Assembly (NCBI GenBank): GCA_002503545.1
Contig: DARY01000033.1
Span: forward strand, 1-48,849
DNA length: 48,849 nt
Source of the DNA: Candidatus Methanomethylophilus sp. UBA78
Lineage (GTDB): Archaea; Thermoplasmatota; Thermoplasmata; Methanomassiliicoccales; Methanomethylophilaceae
Direction of reading: 5' to 3'
Shown piece after piece: positions 47,774 through 48,849 of this stretch. A program made the translations under genes and the position numbers. Each line of letters opens with the position of its first letter. Position 1 is the first letter of the stretch. Under the pieces are notes generated by a model, which was not told where the DNA came from, ran no database searches, and saw only the letters and a program-made list of their open reading frames with translations.

Positions 47774-48849
47774 TCAGATGCCGAACTTGTCCTTTATCTT
47801 CGACTTGCGGCCCTTCTTGGAGCCGGCTTCCTCGTCGAGCTTCTGCAGAAGCTCCTTCTCGAAGTCGGAGGTCCTCTTCGGCACGGTTATGCCGAGGCGG
47901 ACGTACAGGTTCCCGCGGGCGGAGCGTCCGACGGAGGGGAGGCCCTGCCCGGCGATCTTGAGCACGCCGCCGACCTGCGTCCCCGAGGGGATGGTGGCCT
48001 CGATCTCCTGACCCTCCAGGTTCTTCAGCTTCACGGAACCTCCCAGCACCAGTCTGGGATATGTGGTGTCGACGTCCACCCACAGGTCGCTGCCGTCCCT
48101 CCTGAAGCCCTTGTAGTCCTTGATGTGTATCACGACGTACAGGTCCCCGGCGGGCCCTCCGTTGTAACCGGCGTCGCCGGCCCCGGAGACGCGCAGACGC
48201 ATGTCCTCCTCCACTCCGGGAGGTATGTTGATGTCCACCTTGGTGTTCTTGCTGACCCTTCCGCGTCCGCGGCATTTCGGACACTCCTCGGTGTAGGACC
48301 TGCCCGAACCTCCGCAGCGGCGGCACACGGTCACCTGCACGGTGTCTCCGAACACGGTGCGCGTGTGCATCTGCTGCTGGCCGCTTCCGCCGCAGACGGG
48401 ACACGTCTGGGTCTTCCCTCCCTTGCCCCCGGTGCCGCGGCAGTCGGGGCACTCGGAGGTGTGGGGGACGCTTATCTGGACGGTCTTGCCCTTGATCACG
48501 TCGACCAGGTCTATGCTCAGGTCGTAGCGCAGGGACTCCCCCGTGCGGGGTGCGTTGGGGTCCTGTCTCCTGCGCCCGCCCCCGAACATGCCTCCGAAGA
48601 GGTCGCCGAAGATGTCGTTCAGGTCGTCCCCGTGGGTGAAGTCCTCCCACGAGAAGCCGCCCTGTCCGAACTGCCCGTCGACACCGGCGTGACCGTACTG
48701 GTCGTACATCCTGCGCTTCTCCTCGTCGGACAGGACCTCGTAGGCCTCGGATATCTCCTTGAACTTCGCCTCGGCGACGTCCTTGGCCTCGGTGGACACG
48801 TCCGGGTGGTACTTCTTCGCGAGGCTGCGGTAGGCCTTCTTGATCTCGT
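47774..48849 (-). CDS. dnaJ: Chaperone DnaJ (5' end beyond the window)
   Basis: Hsp40 co-chaperone that stimulates DnaK. The frame is open to the window edge, entering inside the J domain ([18 protein letters not shown] with the HPD motif), so only some 15 N-terminal residues are missing. After the J domain come a Gly/Phe-rich stretch ([19 protein letters not shown]), four CxxCxGxG zinc repeats ([32 protein letters not shown]) and the C-terminal substrate-binding domain ([10 protein letters not shown]). Ends with a Lys-rich tail. In archaea dnaJ usually sits with dnaK and grpE, which would be outside the window upstream of it. Very secure. Confidence 0.96.
   Translation of the reverse strand, partial: EIKKAYRSLAKKYHPDVSTEAKDVAEAKFKEISEAYEVLSDEEKRRMYDQYGHAGVDGQFGQGGFSWEDFTHGDDLNDIFGDLFGGMFGGGRRRQDPNAPRTGESLRYDLSIDLVDVIKGKTVQISVPHTSECPDCRGTGGKGGKTQTCPVCGGSGQQQMHTRTVFGDTVQVTVCRRCGGSGRSYTEECPKCRGRGRVSKNTKVDINIPPGVEEDMRLRVSGAGDAGYNGGPAGDLYVVIHIKDYKGFRRDGSDLWVDVDTTYPRLVLGGSVKLKNLEGQEIEATIPSGTQVGGVLKIAGQGLPSVGRSARGNLYVRLGITVPKRTSDFEKELLQKLDEEAGSKKGRKSKIKDKFGI

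Noticed and set aside
1..48849. CRISPR array, rRNA operon or intact transposase
   Set aside because: No regularly spaced direct repeats, no rRNA signature and no transposase domain were seen anywhere in the window.

Overview
The window is archaeal and most likely from a Methanomassiliicoccales-type member of the Thermoplasmata. Direct evidence: aIF1A, RIO1 kinase, archaeal Pus10, L21e, L15e, Rpb4/RpoF, fibrillarin, Kae1 and family B DNA polymerase genes; TATA boxes (often about 26 nt before the first codon, implying leaderless mRNAs); high GC with heavy use of AGG and ATA codons. Every confidently called gene ends in TGA or TAA, none in TAG, while one otherwise intact gene (rubredoxin-glutamate synthase) carries an in-frame TAG. 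That is what a pyrrolysine-decoding methanogen lineage would show. No methanogenesis gene lies in the window, so the lineage is an inference.

Layout. 1-5 kb: two tandem acetolactate synthase large subunits and ketol-acid reductoisomerase (branched-chain amino acids), then a cyclophilin-like protein. 5-10.4 kb: a secreted protein, a triple zinc-ribbon protein, an M24 peptidase, aspartate dehydrogenase, a structured intergenic region, archease and a peroxiredoxin. 10.5-12.5 kb: a formyltransferase-like protein paired with a degenerate HAD protein. 12.5-22.3 kb: an information-processing block (tRNA-Glu, aIF1A, RIO1, KH/Dim2-like, Pus10, L21e, Rpb4, DUF655, KsgA/Dim1, Obg-like GTPase, PolB, L15e). 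RIO1, the KH protein and KsgA are all linked to small-subunit maturation. 22.4-30.3 kb: DUF169, the TAG-interrupted rubredoxin-glutamate synthase, a ThiI-like protein without its PP-loop, TauE/DUF1634, tandem RarA ATPases, tRNA-Leu and a small protein. 30.5-38.1 kb: a degenerate phosphohexomutase, a JAMM protease, an IMPase-NAD kinase fusion, fibrillarin, Nudix, S15, a DHH nuclease, Kae1 and tRNA-Val. 38.3-41.3 kb: a winged-helix regulator, proB-proA and tRNA-Ser. 41.3-43.1 kb: a gene-poor scar with a duplicated tRNA-Ser end, a DUF3800 remnant and AT-rich repeats. 43.1-48.8 kb: a methyltransferase, small unknown proteins, an IMPase, a metallophosphoesterase-like pseudoenzyme, TerC, a YbjN-like protein and the 3' part of dnaJ.

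Most notable observation: the 9-mer ATGTGCCAG occurs 14 times by eye (8 plus, 6 minus; 7 in genes, 7 between genes), where base composition predicts about 0.4. It falls in different reading frames and has no conserved flanks, so it behaves like a DNA-level signal (uptake-, Chi- or binding-site-like). Other highlights are the in-frame TAG, a three-way-junction leader in front of L15e, several apparent pseudoenzymes, and palindromes near predicted transcription starts.
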